Shown: positions 19,041 to 27,766, counted from the stretch's first letter. The stretch: DNA of 64,000 bases from Blautia sp. OF03-15BH (GCF_003463065.1 NZ_QSCM01000008.1:1-64000); one strand, 5' to 3'. Notes: generated from the letters alone by a model not told the origin. Program-made: numbers and translations.

Positions 19041-19961
19041 ATGTCAAACACAACCAATGAAAAGGAACGCAATGAATTTTCCTTTGAGGAAAATTTTATC
19101 GATGAAAATATTATTGCTGATAAAAGCAGCAAAACCAAAGAGTTTATCAAAAAATTCATGAAACGTAAAACGGCAGTAGCAGGCTTTGTTGTCATCGTCT
19201 TTCTGGTGATCATCGCTCTTTTCGGACAGTATCTGGCTCCGTATGATCCGGATGCTTATGACTACGCCAATATGCTGGCGGCTCCCAGCTCCGCTCATCT
19301 TTTCGGAACCGACCATTATGGCCGTGATATCCTGAGCCGTCTTCTTGCAGGAACCCGTCTGACCCTTGGTGTGTCCCTTTCTTCCGTAATTGTGGGCGCC
19401 GCTCTCGGAACGGTCCTCGGACTTCTGGCCGGTTATTATGGCGGTATCATCGAAAGCCTTGTTATGCGTGCTTCCGATGTGCTTTTCAGCTTCCCGGATA
19501 TCCTTCTGGCGATTGCCATCGTGGCTCTCTTAGGCCCCGGTATCATCAACGTGTTCATCGCTGTTATGGTTTTCACGGTGCCGAGCTTTGCCCGTATCAT
19601 GCGAAGTGCCACTCTGGCTGTGAAAGGTTCTCTCTATGTGGAAGTGGCTCAGAGCCTGGGCTGTAAAGACAGACGTCTTCTGTTTGTACATATTTTCCCG
19701 GGAACCATCCAGTCCCTGATCGTTAACTTCACCATGAGAATCGGTTCCGCTATCATGGCTGCTTCCTCCTTAAGCTTCCTGGGCTTTGGAGCAAATGTAA
19801 CAGATCCTGAGTGGGGCGCAATGCTTTCCCAGAGCCGAAGCTACCTGAACGTAGCACCGCACATGGTATATTTCCCAGGTCTTGTGATTTTTGTCACGGT
19901 TCTTGCCTTCAACCTTTTCGGTGATGGCCTTCGTGATACCCTTGATCCGAAGATCAAATAA
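19041..19961 (+). CDS. Peptide ABC transporter permease, DppC/GsiD type
   Basis: 306-residue partner permease with a charged cytoplasmic N-tail of about 45 residues (TNEKERNEFSFEENFIDENI) before the first helix. It carries HLFGTDHYGRDILSRLLAG and the coupling motif EVAQSLGCKDRRLLFVHIFPG. AAGGAAG lies 6 bases before ATG 19041, which is therefore preferred to the ATG at 19023 that overlaps the previous stop. Confidence 0.92.
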   Translation: MSNTTNEKERNEFSFEENFIDENIIADKSSKTKEFIKKFMKRKTAVAGFVVIVFLVIIALFGQYLAPYDPDAYDYANMLAAPSSAHLFGTDHYGRDILSRLLAGTRLTLGVSLSSVIVGAALGTVLGLLAGYYGGIIESLVMRASDVLFSFPDILLAIAIVALLGPGIINVFIAVMVFTVPSFARIMRSATLAVKGSLYVEVAQSLGCKDRRLLFVHIFPGTIQSLIVNFTMRIGSAIMAASSLSFLGFGANVTDPEWGAMLSQSRSYLNVAPHMVYFPGLVIFVTVLAFNLFGDGLRDTLDPKIK

Positions 19962-19998
19962 GCCAGGAATAATCACAGGAAACAGAAAGGAGTAAATT

Positions 19999-20973
19999 AT
20001 GTCCCAGGAAAATTTACTGGAAGTGAAACATCTCCGCACGGAATTCTTTTCCAGCAAAAAGAGCAGCGTTACTGCGGTAGATGATGTGAATTTTGAAATA
20101 AAAAAAGGAGAGATCGTAGGTCTCGTAGGTGAGTCCGGCTGTGGAAAAAGCGTTACCTCCCTCTCCATCATGCAGCTTTTAAAGGATACTCCGGGTAAAG
20201 TTACCAACGGAGAGATCATCTTCCAGGGCCGCAACCTTCTGGAAGTATCCAAAAAAGAAATGCTGGATATCCGCGGCGATAAGATGAGCATGATCTTCCA
20301 GGAGCCTATGAGCAGCCTGAATCCGTCCATGCGTATTGATAAGCAGATGATCGAAGGAATTCGCCTGCATACATCCTTAAACAAAGCAGATGCCAGAAAA
20401 AAAGCAGCAGATATCCTCGCACAGGTAGGTATCCCTGATCCGGAGCGGGTGCTGAAAAACTATCCCCATCAGCTTTCCGGTGGTATGAGCCAGCGTGTTA
20501 TGATCGCTATGGCTATGAGCTGTGAACCGGACCTTCTGATCGCGGATGAGCCGACAACGGCTCTTGATGTAACCATCCAGGCGCAGATCCTGGAGCTGAT
20601 GAGAAAGATCCAGCAGGACAAAGGTATGAGTATCCTTCTCATCACTCATGACCTTGGCGTAGTTGCAGAGATGTGCTCACGCGTCATCGTTATGTACGCC
20701 GGAAAGATCGTGGAGGAAGCACCGGTAGACGTTCTGTTTGCCAATCCGACCCATCCTTATACACAGGGTCTGATCGCTTCTGTGCCGAAGCTTGGTTCCG
20801 GAGTAAAGGTCCTTCCCAGCATTCCAGGAAGTGTGCCTGACCTTTCCGCTATGCCGAAAGGCTGCCGTTTTGCTCCCAGATGTAAATATGCCACCGAAAA
20901 ATGTCATCAGACAGAGCCGGAACTTCGTTCCGTTGGCGAACAGCAGAAATGCCGCTGCTGGCTTAAACAATAG
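19999..20973 (+). CDS. Peptide ABC transporter ATP-binding protein, DppD type
   Basis: 324-residue ATPase. Walker A GESGCGKSV, Q-loop MIFQEPMSSLNP, signature LSGGMSQRVMIAMAM, Walker B LLIADEPTTALD, switch His in ITHDLGVV. The C-terminal oligopeptide extension has CRFAPRCKYATEKC. AAAGGAG ribosome site. One of two paired ATPases of the importer. Confidence 0.93.
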   Translation: MSQENLLEVKHLRTEFFSSKKSSVTAVDDVNFEIKKGEIVGLVGESGCGKSVTSLSIMQLLKDTPGKVTNGEIIFQGRNLLEVSKKEMLDIRGDKMSMIFQEPMSSLNPSMRIDKQMIEGIRLHTSLNKADARKKAADILAQVGIPDPERVLKNYPHQLSGGMSQRVMIAMAMSCEPDLLIADEPTTALDVTIQAQILELMRKIQQDKGMSILLITHDLGVVAEMCSRVIVMYAGKIVEEAPVDVLFANPTHPYTQGLIASVPKLGSGVKVLPSIPGSVPDLSAMPKGCRFAPRCKYATEKCHQTEPELRSVGEQQKCRCWLKQ

Positions 20974-20990
20974 AAAAAGAGGGATAATTT

Positions 20991-21959
20991 ATGGAACCGT
21001 TACTTTCTTTAAATCATGTGTCAAAAACCTTCCCGGTTGGCAAAACCCTGCTTGGAAAACCGGACAAGTTTGTTCATGCCGTCAATGATGTGAGCTTTGA
21101 CGTATATAAAGGAGAGACCTTCTCCATCGTTGGTGAGTCCGGCTGTGGAAAGAGTACCACCGGTCGTCTGATCAACCATCTTCTGACTCCCGACAGCGGT
21201 GAGATCAAATTTTTAGGTCAGGACATTTCTCATCTTACGCAGGATCAGATGCGTCCGTTAAGAAAAGACGTGCAGATGATCTTCCAGGATCCGGCAGGAA
21301 GCCTGAACCCGCGTATGCGCGTGGAAGACCTCATTGCAGAGCCGCTCCTGATCCATACAGATATGACGAAAGAGCAGCGTCTGGAGACTGTTCATGAGCT
21401 TCTCGGCATTGTAGGTTTAAGTGCCAAGCATGCAAAACGTTATCCTCATGAGTTCTCAGGCGGACAGAAACAGAGAATCGGTATCGCCCGAGCTCTGACT
21501 GTAAAACCAAAGCTCATCATTGCTGACGAGCCCATTTCCGCACTGGACGTTTCCATCCAGGCACAGGTGCTGAACCTTCTTCATCATCTGCAGGAAAAAT
21601 TCGATCTGACCTACGTTTTCATTTCTCATGACCTTTCTGTTGTAGAAATGATTTCTGACCGGATTGCTGTTATGTACCTTGGCTTCGTTGTAGAAACAGC
21701 TCCCAAGGAAATGCTTTACCAGTCTCCGATGCATCCTTATACACAGGCACTTCTTTCTGCCGTTCCGATTCCGGATCCCGGTCATCAGAAAGAGCGGATC
21801 ATCCTTGAGGGAGATATACCGAGTACCATCAATCTTCCGAAAGGCTGTCCCTTTGCTGCACGTTGTAAGCAATGTAAACCGGAATGTCTGGACAGACGTC
21901 CGGAAACCGTGGAAGTGGCTCCGGGCCATCTGGTTGCCTGCCACCTTTATAAAAAATAA
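20991..21959 (+). CDS. Peptide ABC transporter ATP-binding protein, DppF type
   Basis: 322-residue ATPase. Walker A GESGCGKST, Q-loop MIFQDPAGSLNP, signature FSGGQKQRIGIARA, Walker B LIIADEPISALD, switch His in ISHDLSVV, and a C-terminal CPFAARCKQCKPEC extension. It lies 17 bases after the DppD-type gene and ends the operon. Confidence 0.93.
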   Translation: MEPLLSLNHVSKTFPVGKTLLGKPDKFVHAVNDVSFDVYKGETFSIVGESGCGKSTTGRLINHLLTPDSGEIKFLGQDISHLTQDQMRPLRKDVQMIFQDPAGSLNPRMRVEDLIAEPLLIHTDMTKEQRLETVHELLGIVGLSAKHAKRYPHEFSGGQKQRIGIARALTVKPKLIIADEPISALDVSIQAQVLNLLHHLQEKFDLTYVFISHDLSVVEMISDRIAVMYLGFVVETAPKEMLYQSPMHPYTQALLSAVPIPDPGHQKERIILEGDIPSTINLPKGCPFAARCKQCKPECLDRRPETVEVAPGHLVACHLYKK

Positions 21960-21964
21960 TGAGA

Positions 21965-22008
21965 ACCCCCGAAGAGCGGAAACTTCCGTTCTTCGGGGGC
22001 TTCTTTTT
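21965..22008 (+). terminator. Terminator of the peptide transporter operon
   Basis: CCCCCGAAGA pairs with TCTTCGGGGG, extended by inner pairs, and is followed by TTCTTTTT. Confidence 0.9.
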
Positions 22009-22022
22009 ACAGTGGAAGAAGA

Positions 22023-22051
22023 TTGAGTTTGGAAAACAGTTTTGGTATAAT
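22023..22051 (+). promoter_or_regulatory. Promoter upstream of the repeat element and flavoprotein gene
   Basis: TTGAGT (22023-22028), 17-base spacer, TATAAT (22046-22051). It directly precedes the inverted-repeat element at 22061. Confidence 0.6.
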
Positions 22052-22060
22052 AATGATACC

Positions 22061-22249
22061 AGTGTCAAAAGGTCAAAAAGCTGTTCGTGCTTGCACGATA
22101 AGGCTTTTGAACTTGGGACACGCCAAATATGAGAAAGTAGCGATTTACGAAGTAAATCAGCGGATTTCGAATATTTGGAGGATTGCGGAAGCTGCGTAGC
22201 AGCGTAGCAATCCGGGTATCAAATGAGTGTCAAAAGACCTTTTGACACT
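22061..22249. mobile_element. MITE-like element with 14-bp perfect terminal inverted repeats
   Basis: AGTGTCAAAAGGTC (22061-22074) is the exact reverse complement of GACCTTTTGACACT (22236-22249). A second copy of the end motif makes the right end a 26-base near-perfect palindrome (22225-22250). Inside are more hairpins, such as GGATTGC/GCAATCC near 22172-22213. It encodes no protein, is 189 bp, and sits between a promoter and the flavoprotein gene. The non-autonomous mobile nature is inferred. Confidence 0.55.
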
Positions 22250-22306
22250 CATATCATAATAATAGAATCATCATAAAAAATAAGAGTCAAACAGGAGGAA
22301 TGGATT

Positions 22307-22927
22307 ATGAAAGTACTTTTGGTAAATGGAAGCCCGAAGGCGAAGGGCTGTACGTATACAGCACTTCAGGAAGCTGCCGCTGCCCTGGAAAAGCAGGGGA
22401 TCGAGACAGAGATTTTTCAGGTGGGAAATCAGCCGGTAGCAGGCTGCATCGGCTGCGGTGCCTGTCGAAAAGAAGGCGAATGTTTCCGCAAGGATGTCGT
22501 TAATGAGTTTGTGAAAAAAGCAGGTGAGGCGGACGGCTTTATCTTTGGTTCCCCCATTCATTATGCCTCTGCATCCGGTGCGCTGACATCCTTTATGGAC
22601 CGGGCTTTCTTCAGTGGTGGAAGCAAAATGGCAGGAAAACCTGCAGCAGCAGTGGTAAGCTGCAGAAGAGGTGGTGCAACTGCAGGTTTCGACCAGATTA
22701 ACAAATATTTCACCATCAATCATATGCCGGTGGTTTCTTCCCAGTACTGGAATATGGTACACGGAAATACGCCGGAGGAAGTAAAGCAGGATGAAGAAGG
22801 TCTTCAGACCATGCGTACACTGGGCAACAATATGGCTTGGCTGATCAAATGCATCGAGGCCGGAAAAAAGGCCGGGATCACCTTCCCGGAGAGGGAGCCG
22901 GCGATCAAGACAAATTATATCCGGTAA
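22307..22927 (+). CDS. Flavodoxin-family NAD(P)H-dependent oxidoreductase / iron-sulfur flavoprotein
   Basis: 206-residue soluble FMN_red-type protein. N-terminal FMN phosphate loop VNGSPKAKGCTY (residues 6-17), then the compact cysteine cluster GCIGCGACRKEGEC (about 46-59), as in iron-sulfur flavoproteins that bind 4Fe-4S, and the flavin-contact segment GSPIHYASASG. Ribosome site CAGGAGG is strong. The gene is alone. Likely an electron-transfer or quinone/nitro reductase; its substrate is unknown. Confidence 0.88.
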   Translation: MKVLLVNGSPKAKGCTYTALQEAAAALEKQGIETEIFQVGNQPVAGCIGCGACRKEGECFRKDVVNEFVKKAGEADGFIFGSPIHYASASGALTSFMDRAFFSGGSKMAGKPAAAVVSCRRGGATAGFDQINKYFTINHMPVVSSQYWNMVHGNTPEEVKQDEEGLQTMRTLGNNMAWLIKCIEAGKKAGITFPEREPAIKTNYIR

Positions 22928-23085
22928 GCAGATTGACGCCAGGAAAGCGGAATGCTATACTAAATACATAAGAACAAGAGCGATTGCGGATAATGATTGG
23001 AAAATCAGTATTTGTAGTCGCTCTTTCTTCTTATAATATGAAGAAATCTCTTTTTGAGAGGGATTGGGGTGTGGAGGATTTTAAG

Positions 23086-23979
23086 ATGCAGAAAGAAAAA
23101 TGGAAAAAGGTAGTTATGGATATCCTTGCGGAAATGCTTGGAAGCATGCTGATTGCACTTGGGATCTATAACTTTGCGTTGGAGGCCGGATTTCCTATGT
23201 CCGGTTTTTCAGGACTGGCGATGATCATTTACCGGTTGACGGGGCTGCCGATTGGTGTGACGACGATCCTGTTGAACATACCGGTGACACTTCTCTGTTT
23301 CCGGGTACTGGGGAAGGGCTTTTTTTTCAGATCCCTTCGTTGTATGGTGATCTCATCTATCTGTGTGGACGTGATCGCACCTCTTCTGCCGGTCTATCAG
23401 GGAGACCGGATGCTTTCCGCTCTCTGTACGGGCGTCCTTTCCGGAATCGGATATGCGATGATCTATATGAGAAATTCCTCTACCGGTGGAGCAGATTTTG
23501 TTATCATGTCACTGAAGGCTGTGAAGCCTCATCTGTCTCTTGGAAAGATCATGTTTGCACTGGATTTTCTGATCGTGCTTCTGGGTGGCGTGATCTTCCA
23601 GGATGTGGATGGTATCATTTATGGAATCATCATCAATTCCCTGCTGTCGCTGGTAGTAGATAAAACCATGTATGGCATCAATTCCGGAAAACTGGCTTTG
23701 ATCGTTACAGAGCGTGGAAAAGAAGTCACAGAGATCATAGATGAAAGGACAGGGAGAGGAACGACCATTCTTCATGCGAGCGGAGGTTACCGGCAGGAGG
23801 ATAAGCAGGTGGTTATGTGTGCCTGCAATAATAAGGAAATGTATCTGGTGGAACAGGCAGTCAAAGAAATCGATGACAAATCCTTCATGATTATGCTGGA
23901 ATCCAATGAGGTTCTGGGAGAAGGGTTCCATGTGACCAGAGTGGCACAGACAGACGAACAGAAGAACCGGCAGTTGTGA
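23086..23979 (+). CDS. YitT family membrane protein (YitT_membrane plus DUF2179)
   Basis: 297-residue membrane protein. Five to six hydrophobic segments lie between residues about 12 and 185 (GSMLIALGIYNFALEAG, GFSGLAMIIYRLTGLPIG, STGGADFVIMSLK). The C-terminal DUF2179 domain is soluble and includes GRGTTILHASGGYRQEDKQV and a YLVEQAVKEIDDKSF segment. The ATG at 23086 has GGAGG 8 bases upstream; a frame opening at 22984 has no ribosome site. Family function is not established; transport of small solutes is often suggested. Confidence 0.88.
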   Translation: MQKEKWKKVVMDILAEMLGSMLIALGIYNFALEAGFPMSGFSGLAMIIYRLTGLPIGVTTILLNIPVTLLCFRVLGKGFFFRSLRCMVISSICVDVIAPLLPVYQGDRMLSALCTGVLSGIGYAMIYMRNSSTGGADFVIMSLKAVKPHLSLGKIMFALDFLIVLLGGVIFQDVDGIIYGIIINSLLSLVVDKTMYGINSGKLALIVTERGKEVTEIIDERTGRGTTILHASGGYRQEDKQVVMCACNNKEMYLVEQAVKEIDDKSFMIMLESNEVLGEGFHVTRVAQTDEQKNRQL

Positions 23980-24038
23980 AGAAAAAGTAACCGTTTTGTA
24001 AAAGATCTCGCATAAGAGAAAATTAAGAGGTTTTGAGG

Positions 24039-24068
24039 TTGCGATGTGTTGTGGTAAGATGATATAAT
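24039..24068 (+). promoter_or_regulatory. Candidate promoter and structured leader upstream of tRNA-Arg
   Basis: TTGCGA (24039-24044), 18-base spacer, TATAAT (24063-24068). It is followed by a hairpin, GAAGCTGT/ACAGCTTC, at about 24087-24122 with no T run. It may make a short RNA or feed into the tRNA unit. Nothing coding was seen in 23980-24269. Confidence 0.4.
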
Positions 24069-24198
24069 CGGTACCGTAATAAAAGGAAGCTGTGCTTTCA
24101 CAGAACCGGAAGTACAGCTTCAGAAACCGTTATCGAGAGCCTGAAAATTGGCAGATTTTGGAAAATCACAAAAAATTAAAAAAATTTCAAAAAAAGTG

Positions 24199-24227
24199 TT
24201 GACAAGAACTGGAGAGTGAGCTATAAT
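24199..24227 (+). promoter_or_regulatory. Promoter of tRNA-Arg
   Basis: TTGACA (24199-24204), 17-base spacer, TATAAT (24222-24227): perfect consensus, 42 bases before the tRNA. Confidence 0.85.
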
Positions 24228-24269
24228 CTTCATTGTTCCGAGCGAGAGAACGGAACGAAAAGAAAAAAT

Positions 24270-24343
24270 GTGCGTTTAGCTCAGCTGGATAGAGCGTTTG
24301 GCTACGGACCAAAAGGTCGGGGGTTCGAATCCTCTAACGCACG
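24270..24343 (+). tRNA. tRNA-Arg (ACG)
   Basis: Acceptor GTGCGTT pairs with AACGCAC, discriminator G. Anticodon stem TTTGG/CCAAA encloses CTACGGA, giving anticodon ACG, which is read as ICG after deamination. A terminator follows immediately. Confidence 0.95.
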
Positions 24344-24345
24344 GT

Positions 24346-24375
24346 ATCCCCAGACAGATGTCTGGGGATTTTTGT
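24346..24375 (+). terminator. Terminator between tRNA-Arg and the cell wall enzyme gene
   Basis: ATCCCCAGACA pairs with TGTCTGGGGAT and is followed by TTTTTG. It ends only about 27 bases before the next start codon. Confidence 0.85.
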
Positions 24376-24401
24376 TTGCAGGAAAACATGAGGAGTGTTC
24401 A

Positions 24402-26495
24402 ATGAAATTAAAAAAGGTATATAAGACTCTGGCAGTGACGCTGGCGCTGTCCGTGACGTTTCCCTCAGGTTTCCATATGAATCAGAATGGAAAGCAGGCG
24501 GCTCATGTTCATGCGGCCGGGCTGGAAGAAGGGAACACGGAGACATCAGAGTTAGCTACAACAGCAGAGACAGAGAAGACAACTGCCCAGGAAAGCAGTG
24601 AGCCGGCGACAGAGCCGGCAACAGGATCCGGAAGCAGTGAAGCCCCTACAGAGCCGGCAACAGAAAGCAGCGAGCCGGTGACAGAGCCTGGAAGCAGCGA
24701 ACCGGTGACAGAACCCGGAAACAGTGAGCCGGTCACGGAACCCGGAAGCAGTGAGCCGGTGACAGAGCCGGGGACCAGCGAACCGGTCACAGAGGTCCCT
24801 CCGGTGGTGAATCCGGATGAACCGGCGACAGAGGTCCCACCGGTGGTGGATCCGGACGAACCGTCCACAGAGCCGGTCACAGAGATCCCTCCAGTCGTGG
24901 ATCCGGATGAACCGGTAACGGAGCCAGTCACAGAGCCGGATACGGAAGAACCGACAACGGCTGATACAGAGCCTCAGACAGACGAAACCGATCCCGATAA
25001 AAAAGAGGAAGATCCGAAGGAAGAAAATCAGGATAAGCCGGCTCTTACCAATGAGCAGCTGATCGCACTTCAGAAGATCGTGATTCCTCCTGCCATCGAG
25101 GAATCCTTCCGGTTTGTTACAGTGGATAAGGATTATGCGGTGGCAAATGTGGAGACACTTCAGATCTATGAGGGAAAAGATACGTCCTCGGACGTAGTGG
25201 GAACTCTGGGAAAGGGAGGCGTCTGCTATGTGCTGAACGCACAGGACCCTTCCTGGTATTATGTGGAGTCCGGTGTGGTAAGAGGGTTTGTGCGGGTTCC
25301 GGATCTTCTGACCGGAGCGGATGCAGATGCGTATGTTGCAGAAGAAGGCGAGACAAACCTGGCCGTTGCCACAGCTTCCAAAGAACCTATGGAAAACAGT
25401 GCCTATACCTATACAAAGACTACGGTCCGCAGTACGGTAGTAGGAAAACAGTATGCACTTTGTACAACCGATGGTGTGAATGTCCGGGAAGGGCGTACAG
25501 AAGATGCCAGAGTGACCGGCGTCATGAAACAGAACAGTCTGTGCTACATACTGGCAGATGCCAGTGAAGAGTGGATCTTTGTAGAATCCGGTGATGTCCG
25601 TGGCTTTGTGAAAAGAGAGTATCTTTCCACAGGAGACGGAGTGAAGAGTGAGATCCTGGAAAACGGAGAATCTGCTTATTCCTATGCGGAACTTAAAATT
25701 TCTGCAAAGGAGAATAAAGCCTGTTATTATACCATTACTTCCATCAAAAAAGGAAGTATTTCCGATTCCATCCGGGAATCTATGCTGAAATATGCATCCC
25801 AGTTTATTGGAAATCCCTATGTATGGGGCGGAACCAGCCTGACGCTCGGTGCGGATTGCTCCGGTTTTGTACAGAGTATTTATTCCGCTTATGGTTACAG
25901 CATCCCGAGAGTGGCAGAAGTGCAGGCTCAGTATGGCATGCAGATCCCGGTTTCCGAGGCAAAGCCGGGCGATCTGATCTTTTATGCAAAGGATGGAGCT
26001 GTCTACCATGTAGTGATGTATATGGGGGATGGAAAGACCATTGAGGCTGCCAACAGCAATCAGGGGATCATCTGTTCCGTTGTGGATACTGCGCATGCGG
26101 TCTGGGCAACCCGGATCATTTCCGACAGCGATTCAGACAAGATCGAGCAGGTAAATGACAACGCAGCCAGAGGGGTATCGTATACCAAGGCAAAAGCCGG
26201 AGATTCCGGCAATTATCTGGGAAGATTCAAGCTTACCGCATATTGCAGCTGTCCGATCTGCTGCGGTAAATGGTCCGGTGGAGCCACAGCAGGCGGAACT
26301 GTTCCGGTACAGGGACGTACCGTGGCTATGGCAGGTGTGCCGTTCGGAACCAAGCTGGTGATCGGTGGTCTCATTTATACGGTGGAAGACCGGGGAACAC
26401 CATACGGACATGTAGATATTTATATGAACAGCCATACGGATGCAACGAACTTCGGTGTGCAGTATGCAGATGTGTATCTGGCAAACCAGCAGTAA
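24402..26495 (+). CDS. Secreted cell wall enzyme: SH3-like, NlpC/P60 and 3D domains
   Basis: 697-residue exported protein. Signal peptide at residues 1-39; a low-complexity linker rich in Thr, Glu, Pro and Ser with TEPGSSEPV and VPPVVDPDEP repeats (about 60-195), probably spanning the wall; two SH3-like domains (about 245-300 and 350-408); an NlpC/P60 peptidase with Cys486 in GADCSGF and His536 in YHVVMY; and a 3D domain (about 605-693) with Asp663, Asp672 and Asp680, as in RlpA/MltA-like lytic transglycosylases. It should cut peptide stems and perhaps glycan strands. The start at 24402 has AGGAG 6 bases upstream; a longer frame from 24216 runs through the tRNA gene and is artefactual. Confidence 0.9.
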   Translation: MKLKKVYKTLAVTLALSVTFPSGFHMNQNGKQAAHVHAAGLEEGNTETSELATTAETEKTTAQESSEPATEPATGSGSSEAPTEPATESSEPVTEPGSSEPVTEPGNSEPVTEPGSSEPVTEPGTSEPVTEVPPVVNPDEPATEVPPVVDPDEPSTEPVTEIPPVVDPDEPVTEPVTEPDTEEPTTADTEPQTDETDPDKKEEDPKEENQDKPALTNEQLIALQKIVIPPAIEESFRFVTVDKDYAVANVETLQIYEGKDTSSDVVGTLGKGGVCYVLNAQDPSWYYVESGVVRGFVRVPDLLTGADADAYVAEEGETNLAVATASKEPMENSAYTYTKTTVRSTVVGKQYALCTTDGVNVREGRTEDARVTGVMKQNSLCYILADASEEWIFVESGDVRGFVKREYLSTGDGVKSEILENGESAYSYAELKISAKENKACYYTITSIKKGSISDSIRESMLKYASQFIGNPYVWGGTSLTLGADCSGFVQSIYSAYGYSIPRVAEVQAQYGMQIPVSEAKPGDLIFYAKDGAVYHVVMYMGDGKTIEAANSNQGIICSVVDTAHAVWATRIISDSDSDKIEQVNDNAARGVSYTKAKAGDSGNYLGRFKLTAYCSCPICCGKWSGGATAGGTVPVQGRTVAMAGVPFGTKLVIGGLIYTVEDRGTPYGHVDIYMNSHTDATNFGVQYADVYLANQQ

Positions 26496-26523
26496 CAGCA
26501 CGGTATGGCTCAATTGAAAAAAA

Positions 26524-26556
26524 GGCCGTTAAAGGAAAGCTTTAGCGGCCTTTTTT
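26524..26556 (+). terminator. Terminator after the cell wall enzyme gene
   Basis: GGCCGTTAAAG pairs with CTTTAGCGGCC (one G-T pair) and is followed by TTTTTT. Confidence 0.85.
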
Positions 26557-26569
26557 AGAAAGGAAACCG

Positions 26570-26980
26570 ATGACGAAAGCAGAATTCTTGGAAATGATGG
26601 AGCAAAAGCTCACCGGTGAACTGGATGAACACACGGTTGGAAAAACGCTTCGTTATTACAGCGAATATATTGATTCGGAGATGAGGAAGGGAAAAACAGA
26701 GCAGGAAGTCCTGGAGGATCTGGGAAGTCCTCTGCTGATCGCAAGGACGATCCTGGATACGCAGGGAAACGGAACGGCGAACTTTTCACAGACTCGTCCG
26801 GAGGGGGAAGCAAAGGAAGAAGAAAAGGGGACAGAAAGCCATCGATGGAATAAATGGCTGTTTCTTCTGTGCCTTCTGGCAGTTCTGTTTTTACTGTTTA
26901 CGATCTTGAGAGTTTTACTTCCGATCTTGCTGCCGGTGCTTCTGGTGCTTTTCGTGATCAGCCTTTTTAAGAAAGAATAA
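26570..26980 (+). CDS. HAAS-domain (DUF1700-like) membrane protein
   Basis: 136-residue protein. The N-terminal HAAS-type helical domain (FLEMMEQKLTGELDEHTVGK, YYSEYIDSEMRKGKTEQEVL, EDLGSPLLIARTIL) is followed by an acidic linker and a C-terminal hydrophobic region of two short helices (WLFLLCLLAVLFLLFTILRV and LLPVLLVLFVISLF). HAAS proteins are often paired with PadR regulators, but none is present here. It lies 18 bases before the ThrE genes and may share their transcript. Role unknown. Confidence 0.75.
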   Translation: MTKAEFLEMMEQKLTGELDEHTVGKTLRYYSEYIDSEMRKGKTEQEVLEDLGSPLLIARTILDTQGNGTANFSQTRPEGEAKEEEKGTESHRWNKWLFLLCLLAVLFLLFTILRVLLPILLPVLLVLFVISLFKKE

Positions 26981-26998
26981 GAGAAGGAAAGGGAAGAA

Positions 26999-27766
26999 AT
27001 GGAGGAAAAGAAAGACTATAAATTGTATCTGGACACAGCGACCATGGCCGGGAAGCTGATGCTTCAGAATGGGGCGGAGATTTACAGGGTAGAGGATACG
27101 ATTCGAAGGATGCTGGAAGTTTCCGGTCTGAAAACGGCGGAAGCGTATGTGACAGCCACCGGCATTATGGTCACACTGGATGATCCCAAAGAGGATTCGA
27201 TGACAGTGATCAAGAGGATTCCGAGCAGAGGGACGGATCTGAATACGGTCAGTATGGTAAATGATATTTCGAGAAAATTTTGCAGCGGGCAAATGACGCT
27301 GAAAGAAGCATTTCATGATCTCAAGCATCTGGATTCCAGACAATATACAGAACTTCAGAAAGCGCTTGGAATCATTGCAGTGTCTCTTTTTTTTGCCCTG
27401 GTGTTCGGAGGAACCTGGAAAGATGCTCTGGCGGCAGGGATTGACGGTGTGCTGATCGTCATGGCTTTGTGGCTTTCTAAATGGCTGGAACTGAATCCTT
27501 TCATGGAAACCATGTTTTCTTCCGTGCTTCTGGCAGCAGGAGCGGTCATCATGAGCTGGTTCATGGATATCAATGTGGAGATGGTGATCATTGGAGCGAT
27601 CATGCCGATCGTTCCGGGGGCAGCTTTTACCATTGCCATCCGTGATACCTTGCAGGGAGATTATGTGGCCGGAAGTGCGAAAGCACTGGAGTCGATCATT
27701 AAGGTGGCAGCCATTGTGGTGGGAGCCGGTCTTGGAATGCTTATGGCAGGAGGGTTTCGTTTATGA
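26999..27766 (+). CDS. Threonine/serine exporter, N-terminal half (ThrE, DUF1212 family)
   Basis: 255-residue membrane protein. A cytosolic N-domain contains AGKLMLQNGAEIYRVEDTI and AYVTATGIMVTLDD, followed by about five helices with GAIMPIVPGAAFTIAIRDTLQGDY, the family signature. GGAAAGGGAAG ribosome site. It overlaps the next gene by ATGA. The two proteins together correspond to the single-chain ThrE of Corynebacterium, which exports threonine and serine. Confidence 0.9.
   Translation: MEEKKDYKLYLDTATMAGKLMLQNGAEIYRVEDTIRRMLEVSGLKTAEAYVTATGIMVTLDDPKEDSMTVIKRIPSRGTDLNTVSMVNDISRKFCSGQMTLKEAFHDLKHLDSRQYTELQKALGIIAVSLFFALVFGGTWKDALAAGIDGVLIVMALWLSKWLELNPFMETMFSSVLLAAGAVIMSWFMDINVEMVIIGAIMPIVPGAAFTIAIRDTLQGDYVAGSAKALESIIKVAAIVVGAGLGMLMAGGFRL

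Noticed and set aside
24216..24401. N-terminal extension of the cell wall enzyme
   Set aside because: The frame passes through a tRNA-Arg gene and a terminator; a ribosome site and signal peptide place the start at 24402.
24600..24960. Repeats that resemble a CRISPR array or tandem DNA repeat
   Set aside because: They are in frame and encode a Thr/Glu/Pro/Ser linker; unit lengths vary and there are no spacer sequences.
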